Shown: in pieces, positions 26,122 to 35,224 of the stretch
Layout of the letters: each line of letters begins with the position of its first letter
Position numbering within the stretch: the stretch's first letter is position 1
DNA from: CAIJXB01 sp964455905
Lineage (GTDB): Bacteria > Chlamydiota > Chlamydiia > Chlamydiales > Rhabdochlamydiaceae
Length of the DNA stretch: 64,000 nucleotides
Reading direction: 5' to 3'
NCBI GenBank assembly: GCA_964455905.1
Contig: CAYVYN010000001.1
Coordinates: 381,805-445,804, forward strand
The notes under the pieces: model-generated
What the model saw: the letters and a program-made list of their open reading frames with translations, nothing else
Database searches by the model: none
What the model was told of the DNA's origin: nothing
Program-made: the position numbers and the translations under genes

Positions 26122-27183
26122 ATGAAGAGAATATTTTTTATATTGCTGATTTTGCCTTTGGCGAGTTTACAAGATTGTAAAAAGGAAGCCTCCTGCAGCT
26201 GGCCTAAAGAGTGGCGCAAAAAGGCTCTTGAACGATTAGATCTTCTAGCTAGCCGCGCAGTTCCTTTTGCATCTAGAACGTTTGCTTTGAACTTAGAATC
26301 CCCCCCTTTGGATTTTAGTGTGTCGGATAAAAATTTGGAAGAATTTGTGTTAGTTCATGGGTATTTTTCTTGTATCCGTCCGTTAGTTGGAGTTGTGACG
26401 GAAGAAGGTTCTGATATAAAACCTGTAGAAAAAGCACTTCATTCTATCATTTTTCAAAAAGAGACCCTTTTAAGAGAGATTTCTGTTGGGGAAATACTCT
26501 CTAAAGTATTGGCGTATAGATCTCTTTCTAAGGGTGCTACTGTATCTATTCCGGACTTTCAGGGTAAAGAGGCTTCTTTAGTGAAGTATGTTGTTGATGA
26601 GGAGATAGACCTTTGGAGCGGCATGCCTGCCTTTGGCCTCATTCCTTTAGATAAAAAACAAGCAAGACCACTGCTTCTTTTTCGAGGAACTGATTTTTCT
26701 CTGCTTTCAAAAAGAGGATGGGCCTCTTTATTGAGTGATTTAGATCCTTCTGGAGTAGGGCTTTCTGTTTTTAAAGGATCTCAAGGAAAGATTCACGATT
26801 GGCTTCTTAGAGCTGAGGATATTACAGGCAGAAAGGCTTGTGTCATGGGCTTTAGTCTAGGTGGAGTTTTATCGATGTATACGGCTCTTTTTGAAGGGGA
26901 TTTTCTATCTGAAAAAGGATCTATGGCGTTTAATCCTCCAGGTGTTTCGCCGGATATTTATGATCTATGGCAAAAAAAAACTCCCCCTATTGCTCTTTAC
27001 GTTACAGAGGGGGATTTAGTTTCTAAATTAGGTAAAATTGTTCCTAAAGCTTTTGAGTTTAGAGAAAACCAGCACCTAGGTCCTGTAGAAGCTCATACGA
27101 AGCTTATAACTTTCGATCCTTCTTTTTCTTTAGTAGAGGTAGCTATCGAAGAGGAAAATAAAAACCGTTTTACAACGGATTGA
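26122..27183 (+). CDS. Secreted alpha/beta-hydrolase, lipase-like
   Basis: A 353-residue protein with a signal peptide (MKRIFFILLILPLASLQ) and an alpha/beta-hydrolase core. The nucleophile elbow is GFSLGG with serine 245, preceded by a strand (KACVMGFSLGG) and followed by MYTALF. Upstream, RPLLLFRGTDF resembles the oxyanion strand of class 3 lipases. A late LYVTEGDLVSKLG may supply the acid, and H within RENQHLGPVEAHTK the base. The ATG at 26122 has GAGG just before it; a TTG at 26113 is less likely. The gene starts six bases after the sulfatase stop, so they are cotranscribed, which hints at a joint role on lipids. Secretion suggests a host or envelope lipid substrate; this is inference. Confidence 0.72.
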   Translation: MKRIFFILLILPLASLQDCKKEASCSWPKEWRKKALERLDLLASRAVPFASRTFALNLESPPLDFSVSDKNLEEFVLVHGYFSCIRPLVGVVTEEGSDIKPVEKALHSIIFQKETLLREISVGEILSKVLAYRSLSKGATVSIPDFQGKEASLVKYVVDEEIDLWSGMPAFGLIPLDKKQARPLLLFRGTDFSLLSKRGWASLLSDLDPSGVGLSVFKGSQGKIHDWLLRAEDITGRKACVMGFSLGGVLSMYTALFEGDFLSEKGSMAFNPPGVSPDIYDLWQKKTPPIALYVTEGDLVSKLGKIVPKAFEFRENQHLGPVEAHTKLITFDPSFSLVEVAIEEENKNRFTTD

Positions 27184-27186
27184 TAT

Positions 27187-29610
27187 TTAGAGCTTTTCTT
27201 CACTATCAAGTTCAGCAGGGCTTCTTTTTCTATCGGGCTCGCTTTGTGTAAGAAGAGAGCACCTGATTCCAAATTGGCTTTCATACGAACTTTCGAGGCT
27301 CTCCTCGCTTACTTGTGTATGGGGATTATGACCTCTACTATCTAAAAAATTTGCAAAAGCTTGTATCCAGCTCGCTCTTTCTTCTAAAATTGCCTGCGTT
27401 TTCGCCATATATGCAGGCAAATGCGTAAGTTCTCTTATCATTTCTTTATGGGTTTCATGAGAATGCGTTAGATGTGCGTGCCAAAGAATGTCTGTAATAA
27501 GATGTGCAGCGCCCCTATCGATACCGTCTTTGCAGGTATTATTATAAAAGTCTATCTCGAGTCTACTTAGAATTCTATCTTTTAGGATGGTGCAGTAGAG
27601 CATCATGAATGCTTTTTTTTGTTCTTTTGGGGAGAAAGGGCGATAGATAACATCTTTATCTAGAAGGTTTCTTTGTGCCTGATTGATTTGCTTTAGCGCC
27701 CACTCTGCTGCTTTTATATAAAAATCAGTTGGTTCTTTAGTTTTAGCTGGTTTTAATTCTTCAACAGAAGAGCCCAGGCTTTCTCTTAAAATGTCTTTTA
27801 TAGAAGAAGAAAAAATAAAGTCTGTTGATCTGTCGTTGAGCCCTGCTTCTAATTGGTAGCGCACTTGGATAGCGTATTGCGTGAGTCCTATGTTGTTGTT
27901 TTTTGCTTTTTCTGCAAGAGGGCCGTCTAGTGGGAATCTCATGAAGTGGAAAGTGTCTACATACTCAGATTGGAGTTCTTGAAGTTTTTTTATGCGAGGG
28001 AGTTCATCTGTTTCCAAAGGATTTAGTAAGCAGCAGTATAGGATTTTCTTGTTTTCCCTTTTGCATTTTTCTACAAAACCAAGATATTCTGGCGCTATTT
28101 CTACGTTTCCTTGAACTTGAGATATAGCTAGTTGTGTCGCTGCTTTACCAAGCTTACTAAGTGTTTTTTGGGACCCTTCTTTTGTCTCCATTCCTGTTTT
28201 CACAATAGTCGCACCGAGCGCAATCATTTGAACTCCTGCAGCAAGTCCGCTTAGTGTAGCATTTCCTACTGCAATAGCGGTGTCTTTTACGGGGCTAGTG
28301 GATTCTTTTTCAGGAGAAGAGGGTAATCCTTCTACTGTTGGAATGCCTTGTCTGATGACCGCAATTGCACGTCCGTTGATAGTTCGAAAGCAAGCTATAA
28401 AAGGGAGGTTACCTTGAAGTAGAGTATCAAAATAATTGGTAATGCCGCAGAGTTTATGGTAGCTTCTGTGGGCTGTGGATTCGTAGTCGTTTGGATTCTT
28501 GGGATTTTTTATTGAAGTGATATCTATATTTATTTGACCCGAAAAAGGTAGACTTGCCGGAGATAGTTGAGATCTTAGACTTTTTAAGGCTGCTTCAGGC
28601 CAAGGACCTGTGTAGATACGCTTGCAAGTCTCTATTGTGCTGATATTTAACAGTGCAGCTGGAATGCTGCTAATCGCCTCTCGTAGTTCTTTGATGGCCT
28701 GAGTAAAATGTGTTCTGCTTGATAAGTCTTTAAACGCTACGCTTTTTATTTGCTCAAAGATGCTTGCCGTAAAGATTGCTTCTTTTAAAAGCTTAGGGTT
28801 TTTTTCCTCTATTTCTTCTGGGTCGTCAACTAATTCAAATTCATCGGTTAATTCATCTCGTTCAATGTAGGGGATAACTCTTTTGGAACTTGTTAAGGCT
28901 TTGGCATCAGAAGAGTGTTGTGTAGATGGGTTAGGTTTTGGAGCGCATCCGTCTTCATCAAAAAACTTAAATGTCACTTTTTTTGTATGGGGGGCTCTGT
29001 CCACAGGAGCTGTGCCGGTGTTTTTCAGAATAGACTTTCCCATAAGCTTTTTGTCGATAGAAGGAGCAGAAACTGGATGCTTTTTAGGGTAAACAGGTGG
29101 TTTAGTAGTTGATTCTTTCGTTTCTTTATTTGAGTTAAGGAAATACTCTTCCAAGCCTATTGAACGTGAAATGCTAGCCTTTTCTTCAGCTGAAAGGATT
29201 GGACTAGAGGCACCAGAAGCCCAAGATCTTGAACTTTCAGGATCTATGACTAAAGGGTAAGTGGTTAATTTAACACGATGATGTGGATCGTCTTGGTGAA
29301 GAGGTTCTTCCGAGTCTATTGAGGGTGAAATGCTAGCCTCTTCTTCAGTTGAAGGAGTTAGACTGTAAGTAGAAGAAAACGTAGGGATTAGCCTTTCTTC
29401 TTGAGGTTTAGAATTATTTATGGCAATAGGTTCAATGTTTCGGGTATCAAGGGAGTTTGTTGGCTCTTTATGGCAAAAGCAAGAGCAAAATACATATTTC
29501 ACAGCAGCAAACCATTCAACCCATGCAGAGGGATTTGGTATATCTTTTACCCAGGTGATCCAATCTCTATCAGCTTTATATCCGAAGGCTCGTTGTATGG
29601 GATTATTCAT
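27187..29610 (-). CDS. Large effector-like protein with a CX5R phosphatase loop
   Basis: An 807-residue protein with two parts. The first 280 residues are polar, proline/serine-rich and low in complexity, with a near-duplicate motif (EEEASISPSIDSEE and EEKASISRSIGLEE) and an early C-rich FCSCFCH. From about 290 on it is helical and globular, with one small-residue stretch near 460-490 that could be a membrane-active segment (NATLSGLAAGVQMIALGATI). Near the end, NNTCKDGIDRGAAHL places C693 and R699 in a CX5R loop. That is the catalytic P-loop of cysteine phosphatases and resembles the CKSGKDR loop of the SopB/IpgD phosphoinositide phosphatases. No signal peptide is seen, so type III secretion would fit. 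The AGAGGAC ribosome site is good. Phosphatase activity is inferred from one motif only. Confidence 0.6.
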   Translation of the reverse strand: MNNPIQRAFGYKADRDWITWVKDIPNPSAWVEWFAAVKYVFCSCFCHKEPTNSLDTRNIEPIAINNSKPQEERLIPTFSSTYSLTPSTEEEASISPSIDSEEPLHQDDPHHRVKLTTYPLVIDPESSRSWASGASSPILSAEEKASISRSIGLEEYFLNSNKETKESTTKPPVYPKKHPVSAPSIDKKLMGKSILKNTGTAPVDRAPHTKKVTFKFFDEDGCAPKPNPSTQHSSDAKALTSSKRVIPYIERDELTDEFELVDDPEEIEEKNPKLLKEAIFTASIFEQIKSVAFKDLSSRTHFTQAIKELREAISSIPAALLNISTIETCKRIYTGPWPEAALKSLRSQLSPASLPFSGQINIDITSIKNPKNPNDYESTAHRSYHKLCGITNYFDTLLQGNLPFIACFRTINGRAIAVIRQGIPTVEGLPSSPEKESTSPVKDTAIAVGNATLSGLAAGVQMIALGATIVKTGMETKEGSQKTLSKLGKAATQLAISQVQGNVEIAPEYLGFVEKCKRENKKILYCCLLNPLETDELPRIKKLQELQSEYVDTFHFMRFPLDGPLAEKAKNNNIGLTQYAIQVRYQLEAGLNDRSTDFIFSSSIKDILRESLGSSVEELKPAKTKEPTDFYIKAAEWALKQINQAQRNLLDKDVIYRPFSPKEQKKAFMMLYCTILKDRILSRLEIDFYNNTCKDGIDRGAAHLITDILWHAHLTHSHETHKEMIRELTHLPAYMAKTQAILEERASWIQAFANFLDSRGHNPHTQVSEESLESSYESQFGIRCSLLTQSEPDRKRSPAELDSEEKL

Positions 29611-29783
29611 GGGTCCTCTTTTTGATTTAATTAAATTTCACTCAACAATTTTAATTATATTAATCTTTAATTGCAAGTTTGTTTAACATTAAATGATAAT
29701 TATATATTTTCATGTAATTAAGCGCATTTTTTATTGGCGTAATTAGAAGGATAAGGAAATAAAAATGGAATTTTTTTATTAGA

Positions 29784-30884
29784 TTATCGGGTTCTATGTT
29801 TTTGTTGAAAAGTTTCTAGAAGAGATAGATACGACGCAAACCGTAAAGGGGAAATAGTCTCTTTTTCGAGGGCTTGTTGCACAGCGCAAGAAGGCTCTGT
29901 TGTGTGGGAACAATTAGGAAATTTACAATCAAGAGCGGCTGTTGATATTTCTGTGTAGTAAAATTCTACTTCAGATTTATCTAAGTCCCAGACTCCGAAG
30001 CTTTTAATGCCTGGTGTATCTACACAAAAGCCACCATTTTCTAAAGGAAGCAGCGTTGCTGTTGTAGTTGTATGAGAGCCTTTCATTGTTTTTTCTGTCG
30101 TGGATCCTGTTTTTAGATTCGATCCAATTGTCGCATTAATAAGAGATGATTTTCCTGTTCCTGATTGTCCGGAAAAGACAGAGGTTTTCCCTTCCATGTA
30201 TTTTTTAAGTAGATCAATTCCTTCTCCTGTTTTTGTGCTTACTCTTAAAAAGGGAATTGAGAGGTCTTCGTAGGTTTTTGCTAGCTCGCTTAGTAGGTCT
30301 TTTTCTTCTGGAGGAAGTAGGTCTATTTTATTGATTACAATAACGGGAGCCATATTTCCTTTCTTCGCAGCAATAATATATCTGTCTAGTAATGAGGGTT
30401 TTAAAGAGGGGACTGCTATAGATGCTGTAATGATTACCTGATCGATATTGACTGCGATTAATTGTTCTTTTCTACGTAAGAGATTATCCGCTCTAGAAAG
30501 AATGGAGTATCTTGGTTCTATTTTAAAAATAAGGCCGTGAATCTCTTCTCTTGGCTCTAAAAACACAAAATCACCTATAGCGACTAGGTTTTTTTTGTCT
30601 TGTTTTTCTTTTTTTAAAGATCCTTTTAGTTGACAACGATACAGTTTCCCCTCGACATCCACTTGGATTCCTTCTGGATAAATCCCTAGGACCCGTCCCC
30701 GAAGTGCTGTGTCTGAGATTGGCTCTAGTACTGGCGCTTTTTTCTTTAGTTGGTCTTGGTCTGTTTTTTTATATTTAGAACGGTCTTTTTCGATCGCTTT
30801 TTTTCTTTCCATTCTTGATATTTTACGATCATTGCCATGGAAGTCTTCTTCATAGGTATAAAAAACATCAGACTCTCGACTCAT
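29784..30884 (-). CDS. rsgA: Ribosome small-subunit biogenesis GTPase RsgA
   Basis: Circularly permuted GTPase that checks 30S subunit maturation. An OB-fold precedes the G domain (about residues 60-135). The permuted order is visible: G4 NKID (185-188), then G1 FSGQSGTGKSSLIN (238-250), then G3 DTPGIKSFG. The zinc knuckle follows with CKFPNCSH and a later cysteine. The N-terminal 50 residues form a long basic extension (YEEDFHGNDRKISRMERKKA onward) not present in all homologues; it could aid RNA binding. The ATG overlaps the stop codon of the SpoU methylase gene (ATGA), so the two ribosome-biogenesis genes are coupled. Confidence 0.95.
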   Translation of the reverse strand: MSRESDVFYTYEEDFHGNDRKISRMERKKAIEKDRSKYKKTDQDQLKKKAPVLEPISDTALRGRVLGIYPEGIQVDVEGKLYRCQLKGSLKKEKQDKKNLVAIGDFVFLEPREEIHGLIFKIEPRYSILSRADNLLRRKEQLIAVNIDQVIITASIAVPSLKPSLLDRYIIAAKKGNMAPVIVINKIDLLPPEEKDLLSELAKTYEDLSIPFLRVSTKTGEGIDLLKKYMEGKTSVFSGQSGTGKSSLINATIGSNLKTGSTTEKTMKGSHTTTTATLLPLENGGFCVDTPGIKSFGVWDLDKSEVEFYYTEISTAALDCKFPNCSHTTEPSCAVQQALEKETISPLRFASYLSLLETFQQKHRTR

Positions 30885-31636
30885 GAGGTAGTTCCTTCTT
30901 TCAGTCTTTGTAGTAAAATAGCTCCCGCAGCAGACACATTTAAAGATTCCATAAGACCACTCATGGGGATAGTTATTTTGTGAAACTGTGTATCACTTGT
31001 AGCATCTCTCGGTCCTTTAGATTCTTTGCTTAAAATTAAAGCTATGGGTGCTTTAGGCGCGTTTGTTGGGAGGGGAGATCCTTCTATATCGCCAACAAAT
31101 ACGGTAAATGATTTTAAAATTTTTAGGAGGTCGTCCCAGGATCCCTGTTGTAAAGGAATACGGAACGTCGCCCCTTTGGCAGCGCGTAGGGCTTTGTCGT
31201 TGAAAGGGTCACAGCTATTTTCTGTGATATAAACGCCAGACCAGCCGAGAGCAAGCGCTGTTCTAAGAAGGGTTCCAAGGTTTCCTGGATCAGCGATGCC
31301 ATCTAATACAAGGAGGTGTGTGGTATTTTTGAGATTTTGGAAAGAAGGCAGGTTTACAAGTGCTGCATACGGTTCAGGATTCATGACGCCTGTTATTTTT
31401 TTCAAAATTTCAGGGGTGACTGTTATTATAGGAGCCCTTGTAGCAAAAGGCAGCGACTTTCCTTCTTCTACCAAAACAGCTAAAAGAAGCTGATTTAAAG
31501 AAGAAAGCTCTTTAACCATTTTCTCTCCGACAACAAGAGCTTTCTTTTGTTCTCTTCTAAAAGAGCGATCTTTTCGTAAAAGAACGAGCTCTTTGACAAA
31601 AGGGTGTTGCAGACTGATGAGGTTTTTTGGTAACAT
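30881..31636 (-). CDS. TrmH/SpoU-family RNA 2'-O-methyltransferase
   Basis: SAM-dependent RNA ribose methyltransferase with the SPOUT knot fold. Motif 1 is DGIADPGNLGTLLRTALALG (about residues 105-125), motif 2 GPRDATS after ALILSKES, and motif 3 IPMSGLMESLNVSAAGAILL. The N-terminal substrate-binding domain begins SLQHPFVKELVLLRKDRSFR. The frame is open from 31654, but the ATG at 31636 has AGGAAAA directly upstream and gives 251 residues. The substrate (rRNA or tRNA position) cannot be read from the sequence. Overlap with rsgA suggests ribosome RNA. Confidence 0.9.
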   Translation of the reverse strand: MLPKNLISLQHPFVKELVLLRKDRSFRREQKKALVVGEKMVKELSSLNQLLLAVLVEEGKSLPFATRAPIITVTPEILKKITGVMNPEPYAALVNLPSFQNLKNTTHLLVLDGIADPGNLGTLLRTALALGWSGVYITENSCDPFNDKALRAAKGATFRIPLQQGSWDDLLKILKSFTVFVGDIEGSPLPTNAPKAPIALILSKESKGPRDATSDTQFHKITIPMSGLMESLNVSAAGAILLQRLKEGTTS

Positions 31637-31704
31637 TTTTCCTGTGTTTTGCAAAGAATTTTGGCTAATTATGCCATGGTTTCTTTTCTACTTCAAGGAT
31701 ACTC

Positions 31705-32619
31705 ATGCAATTGCGAAAGAAAAAAAATAACATAGTTTGGTTTGTTTCGGGGTTCTTTTCGTTTTTTTTAGTATGTATGTATTTGATTTTTAGAGATCAC
31801 TCTTCATTTGATCTTGATAAAATTCGTCCTACAAGAGACTTTTCGTTGCAGACGATAAAAGTAGCTTCGCAAGAAGAAATTAAAAATGTTCTTTCAATAG
31901 TTTCCCAGCCTTTTAATTTTTTAGCTGAAGAAGAAGATTGCTATGTTTTTGAATCGAAAGATCAAAATTATGTTATACGATTTTTTAATATGAGAAAGAT
32001 TACCCCGAAGTACTGGCTTAATTATATTCCGGTTCCTTTCTTAGACAAAAGGCGTTTAAGCAAAATTGCAGATAGAGAAAGAAATCGGCAAGAAATATTT
32101 TCTGGATTAAAAAATTCTTTCGAGCATTTTCGCTACCAAACAGGACTTGTTTTTTTGCATCTTTTTCGTACAGAGTATTTGAAAACGAAGATTTTAGTTA
32201 TAGATAAAGAAGGTAGGGAACATAAAATTCCTTTAGATATTGTTCCTTTTGTCGTCCAAAAAAAGGCGAAGCTTCTTTTTGAGTATATACCAGATCTTTT
32301 AAAGGAAGGGAAGACTTCTGAAGCTCTATATGCTTTATGTAGAGTTTTGACTATTGTAAAGGACGAGTGCCGTCAAGGTTTTTACGGAGCTAATAAAGAG
32401 GTTGAGGCGGAGTTTGGATTTGTGGAAGGAAGGCCGATTCGAGTCGCTATACACTCTTTAAAAATGGATGAGAGCTTAAAAAGCTCTCGCAATGTGCTAA
32501 AAGAGGTGTATAGGGTTAGTCAGTCGTTAGAGGCGTGGGCAGAGCGCTGTTGTCCTGAAATTGCTACGTTATTTCAAGATGAAGTAGAAGATTTGCTTTC
32601 TTTTTTAGAAGACGAATAG
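31705..32619 (+). CDS. Unknown single-pass membrane protein
   Basis: I do not recognise this family. The 304-residue protein has a basic start (MQLRKKKNNIVW), one transmembrane segment (about residues 10-27, FVSGFFSFFLVCMYLIF) and a soluble part of about 275 residues that would face the periplasm. Segments such as YVFESKDQNYVIRFFNM and KKAKLLFEYIPDLLKEGKTS are mixed alpha/beta in character, with no motif I can name. It converges on metQ, overlapping its end by 46 bp, which supports both as real genes in a compact genome. A TACTTCAAGGATAC ribosome region precedes the ATG. Probably specific to chlamydia-related bacteria. Confidence 0.7.
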   Translation: MQLRKKKNNIVWFVSGFFSFFLVCMYLIFRDHSSFDLDKIRPTRDFSLQTIKVASQEEIKNVLSIVSQPFNFLAEEEDCYVFESKDQNYVIRFFNMRKITPKYWLNYIPVPFLDKRRLSKIADRERNRQEIFSGLKNSFEHFRYQTGLVFLHLFRTEYLKTKILVIDKEGREHKIPLDIVPFVVQKKAKLLFEYIPDLLKEGKTSEALYALCRVLTIVKDECRQGFYGANKEVEAEFGFVEGRPIRVAIHSLKMDESLKSSRNVLKEVYRVSQSLEAWAERCCPEIATLFQDEVEDLLSFLEDE

Positions 32620-33401
32620 GAGTGATCTACCGGGATGACTGCCCCTTTATATTTCAATAGGATAAACTCTTTTATTTTCTCTGATTCTATATGTTTTTTT
32701 AGCGCAAGAAGTTTAGGAGAGAGGGTTTCTACTTCTTGAATGGCTATAATGTTTACATACGGGGAATTAGTGTCTTCTAAGAGGAGAGCGTCTTTTAAGG
32801 GAGAAAGCCCTGTAAGAAGAGCGTAGTTTGTGGGGATTACCGCTGCATCCGCATCGTCTAGGGTTCTTGTTAAAAATGCTGCATCTACTTCTTGGAATCG
32901 GAGATTTTTTGGGTTACTTTCAATATCTAAGATTGTTAAAAAGTGACTTTTTTCTTTAAGGCTAATAAGGCCTGCCTTTTCTAAAAGACGCAAAGCTCTA
33001 TCTTCATTTGTAGGATCGCTAGGGATAGTCACAAGATTTTCGTTGCCTAATGTCTCTAATGTGTGTTTTTTAGAGTAGATACCCATCGGTTCTATATGTA
33101 CTTCTGTTAGAATCGCTAGATGGTAAGAAAATTGTTTAATTTGCTCTTCTAAAAAAGGCTTGTGCTGAAAAAAATTAGCATCGATTTCCCCGTCAGCAAG
33201 AGCTCTATTAGGTGTATTATAATCATCGATTACAAGGATTTTTAAGGTGATGTCTTCTTTTTTGAGATCGTCAATAATTTGCTCTAATATTTCTGCTTGA
33301 GGCGTAGAGCTTGCTTGTACTCGCAGTATTTTTTCTTTGTCTTGTTTGCAGCTAGAGAGGCTTGTTGTGATAAGAAAAGCAATAAGTAGTAGTTTACGCA
33401 T
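32574..33401 (-). CDS. metQ: Methionine ABC transporter substrate-binding lipoprotein
   Basis: Lipoprotein receptor of the MetNIQ transporter (NlpA family), capturing methionine for import. The signal ends in a lipobox SLSSC with cysteine 18. The mature start ILRVQASSTPQAEILEQI, the YNTPNRALADGEIDANFFQHKPFL block, IEPMGIYSKK and a VDAAFLTR strand are hallmarks. It is the third gene of the metN-metI-metQ operon and overlaps the end of metI by eight bases. A serine/lysine-rich tail of about 15 residues extends past the usual end and lies over the convergent membrane-protein gene, where the stop codons are 46 bp apart. Methionine uptake suits a host-dependent lifestyle. Confidence 0.93.
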   Translation of the reverse strand: MRKLLLIAFLITTSLSSCKQDKEKILRVQASSTPQAEILEQIIDDLKKEDITLKILVIDDYNTPNRALADGEIDANFFQHKPFLEEQIKQFSYHLAILTEVHIEPMGIYSKKHTLETLGNENLVTIPSDPTNEDRALRLLEKAGLISLKEKSHFLTILDIESNPKNLRFQEVDAAFLTRTLDDADAAVIPTNYALLTGLSPLKDALLLEDTNSPYVNIIAIQEVETLSPKLLALKKHIESEKIKEFILLKYKGAVIPVDHSYSSSKKESKSSTSS

Positions 33402-34065
33402 TTTTTTGGCCTCTTTTTTGTAGAATGCTGTTGACGATTTTGTTGCTTAGTTTTTGCGTGATTTCCACAAGAAGAAAAAGGAAAATCACAGAAAGTGTTA
33501 GAATAAATGTATTAAACCTTTGATATCCATATTGTAGAGCGATTTGTCCAAGGCCGCCTCCCCCAATGAGTCCAGCCATAGCGCTATAGCCTATTAAATT
33601 GACTGTTGTTAGGGTGATTGCTCTTATCTGCGAGGGGAGAGATTCTGGCAGCAGGACTTTGAGAAGGACTTGCCTTGGGGTTCCCCCCATAAGAATTGAA
33701 GCTTCTTCTAAGGCGGGATTGACTTCTTTTAAGTTGTTTTCTACGAGTCTTGCAAAAAAAGGTGCTGCGGCTAAAGAAAGAGGCACTATGGCAGCTGTTG
33801 TTCCTAGGCTTGTGCCTATTAGCCATTTAGTCATTGGTATGAGGGCTATCATTAAAATTGCAAAAGGAATTGATCTACCTACGTTGACTGTAAAACTGAG
33901 AAGTTTATAAATAAACTGATTTTTTCTTTTTTTTCCTGTTTCAAAAAGAGCAAATCCTAAAGGAAGGCCTATCAGGCAGGCAAAAAAACTAGAGGCTAGC
34001 ACCATGTAGAGTGTCTCTAGTAAAGCTTGTGGAATTAATCTAAGGGCAAGAGAGTAGTCTATCAT
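33394..34065 (-). CDS. metI: Methionine ABC transporter permease
   Basis: Inner-membrane permease of the MetNIQ importer: 223 residues, about five helices, N-terminal ALLETLYMVLASSFFACLIGLPLG and the permease-ATPase coupling loop LVENNLKEVNPALEEASILM-GG. A GRSIPFAILMIALIP helix is typical of MetI. Starts within the metN stop (ATGA overlap) and ends within metQ, so the three are translationally coupled. Confidence 0.94.
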   Translation of the reverse strand: MIDYSLALRLIPQALLETLYMVLASSFFACLIGLPLGFALFETGKKRKNQFIYKLLSFTVNVGRSIPFAILMIALIPMTKWLIGTSLGTTAAIVPLSLAAAPFFARLVENNLKEVNPALEEASILMGGTPRQVLLKVLLPESLPSQIRAITLTTVNLIGYSAMAGLIGGGGLGQIALQYGYQRFNTFILTLSVIFLFLLVEITQKLSNKIVNSILQKRGQKNA

Positions 34066-35063
34066 GAAAGAACCTCGTAAGATATTCCTGTGTTTTTTAA
34101 AAAGGAAAGAGCTTCTTCCATCTGAGCTCCTTTAAGACCAACTGTGAGGGATCCAATCGGTATACCACTAAAAGTATCAATCCAGCCAAACAGGATGTTT
34201 ACTTCTATTTTTAAAGTAGAAATAAGATGGGATAAAATGGGTTTTTGTGCTGCTGGACCTTTAAAGTGAAGTTTAACAAAGAGAACAGGTTCTCCTTTTT
34301 TTAGCGCTTCTGCTTTTAAACTCGTTAAATCAAGCTCATGGGAGCTATTTTGTAAAAGTGTTTGTGTGACAGGGTCTTTGGGCGCGCTAAACACTTCCCA
34401 AGAGGTTCCTTGCTCTATAATTTTACCTTTATCCATGACAGCTACTTTATTGCATATTTTTCTAATAACAGCCATTTCGTGGGTAATTATAAGTAGCGTT
34501 AGACCTAGTTCTTTGGACAGTCTTTGTAAAAGATCGAGGATTTCTTCTTTTGTTGCAGGATCAAGAGCTGAGGTGGGTTCATCGCAAAATACAATTTCAG
34601 GATTGTTTGCAAGTGCTCTTGCGATGGCTACTCGTTGTTTTTCTCCACCGCTTAACGTCGACGGGTAGGATTTTTCTTTATGTTCCAGCCCTACGAGCTT
34701 TAGAAGCTCTTTTCCTTTTTTTTCTCTTCTGTCTTTATCTATTCCTGCAAATTCAAGTGGGAGACACACGTTTTCTAAAGCATTTTTTGCTTCTAATAGA
34801 AGAAAGTTTTGAAAAATCATTCCAAATTTTCTTTTATCTACTAAGGCAAGGTCTTTTCCATAATATTGTATTTTTCCAGAAGAAGGGGTTTCTAGGGAGC
34901 TTAAACATCGCAGAAAGGTTGATTTGCCGGCTCCACTTCCTCCGATGATGCCAAAAGTATCACCTTTTTCTATTTGCAAGGATATGTCAGTCAGTGCTTT
35001 AAAGTGTTTTTTCCCCTCTTTAAACTCTTTATAGATATGAAAAGCTTCTAAAATGGGTGTCAC
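34062..35063 (-). CDS. metN: Methionine ABC transporter ATP-binding protein
   Basis: ATPase of the MetNIQ importer. The 333-residue chain has Walker A GGSGAGKST (41-49), Q-loop FGMIFQNFLLL, signature LSGGEKQRVAIARAL and Walker B IVFCDEPTSALDP, then the C-terminal NIL domain (about 255-333) that binds methionine and mediates feedback inhibition in E. coli. The start is a GTG at 35063 with AAGGA seven bases upstream. It is the first gene of the operon. No SAM riboswitch or S-box is apparent in the 160-bp leader. Confidence 0.95.
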   Translation of the reverse strand: MTPILEAFHIYKEFKEGKKHFKALTDISLQIEKGDTFGIIGGSGAGKSTFLRCLSSLETPSSGKIQYYGKDLALVDKRKFGMIFQNFLLLEAKNALENVCLPLEFAGIDKDRREKKGKELLKLVGLEHKEKSYPSTLSGGEKQRVAIARALANNPEIVFCDEPTSALDPATKEEILDLLQRLSKELGLTLLIITHEMAVIRKICNKVAVMDKGKIIEQGTSWEVFSAPKDPVTQTLLQNSSHELDLTSLKAEALKKGEPVLFVKLHFKGPAAQKPILSHLISTLKIEVNILFGWIDTFSGIPIGSLTVGLKGAQMEEALSFLKNTGISYEVLS

Positions 35064-35224
35064 GAGGCGTCCTTCTTGTGGATTTTTTAAAAAATAGTAT
35101 CAAATAAGAGTTTATTTTGTCCAATTGTAAATTTGTTTTTGGCTATTTGCGTTCTGCTTTTTTTTGCTATGCTTTAATTATTGTTTTGATTTAAAATTAA
35201 TATTTAATTAACGAAGAGAGATTT

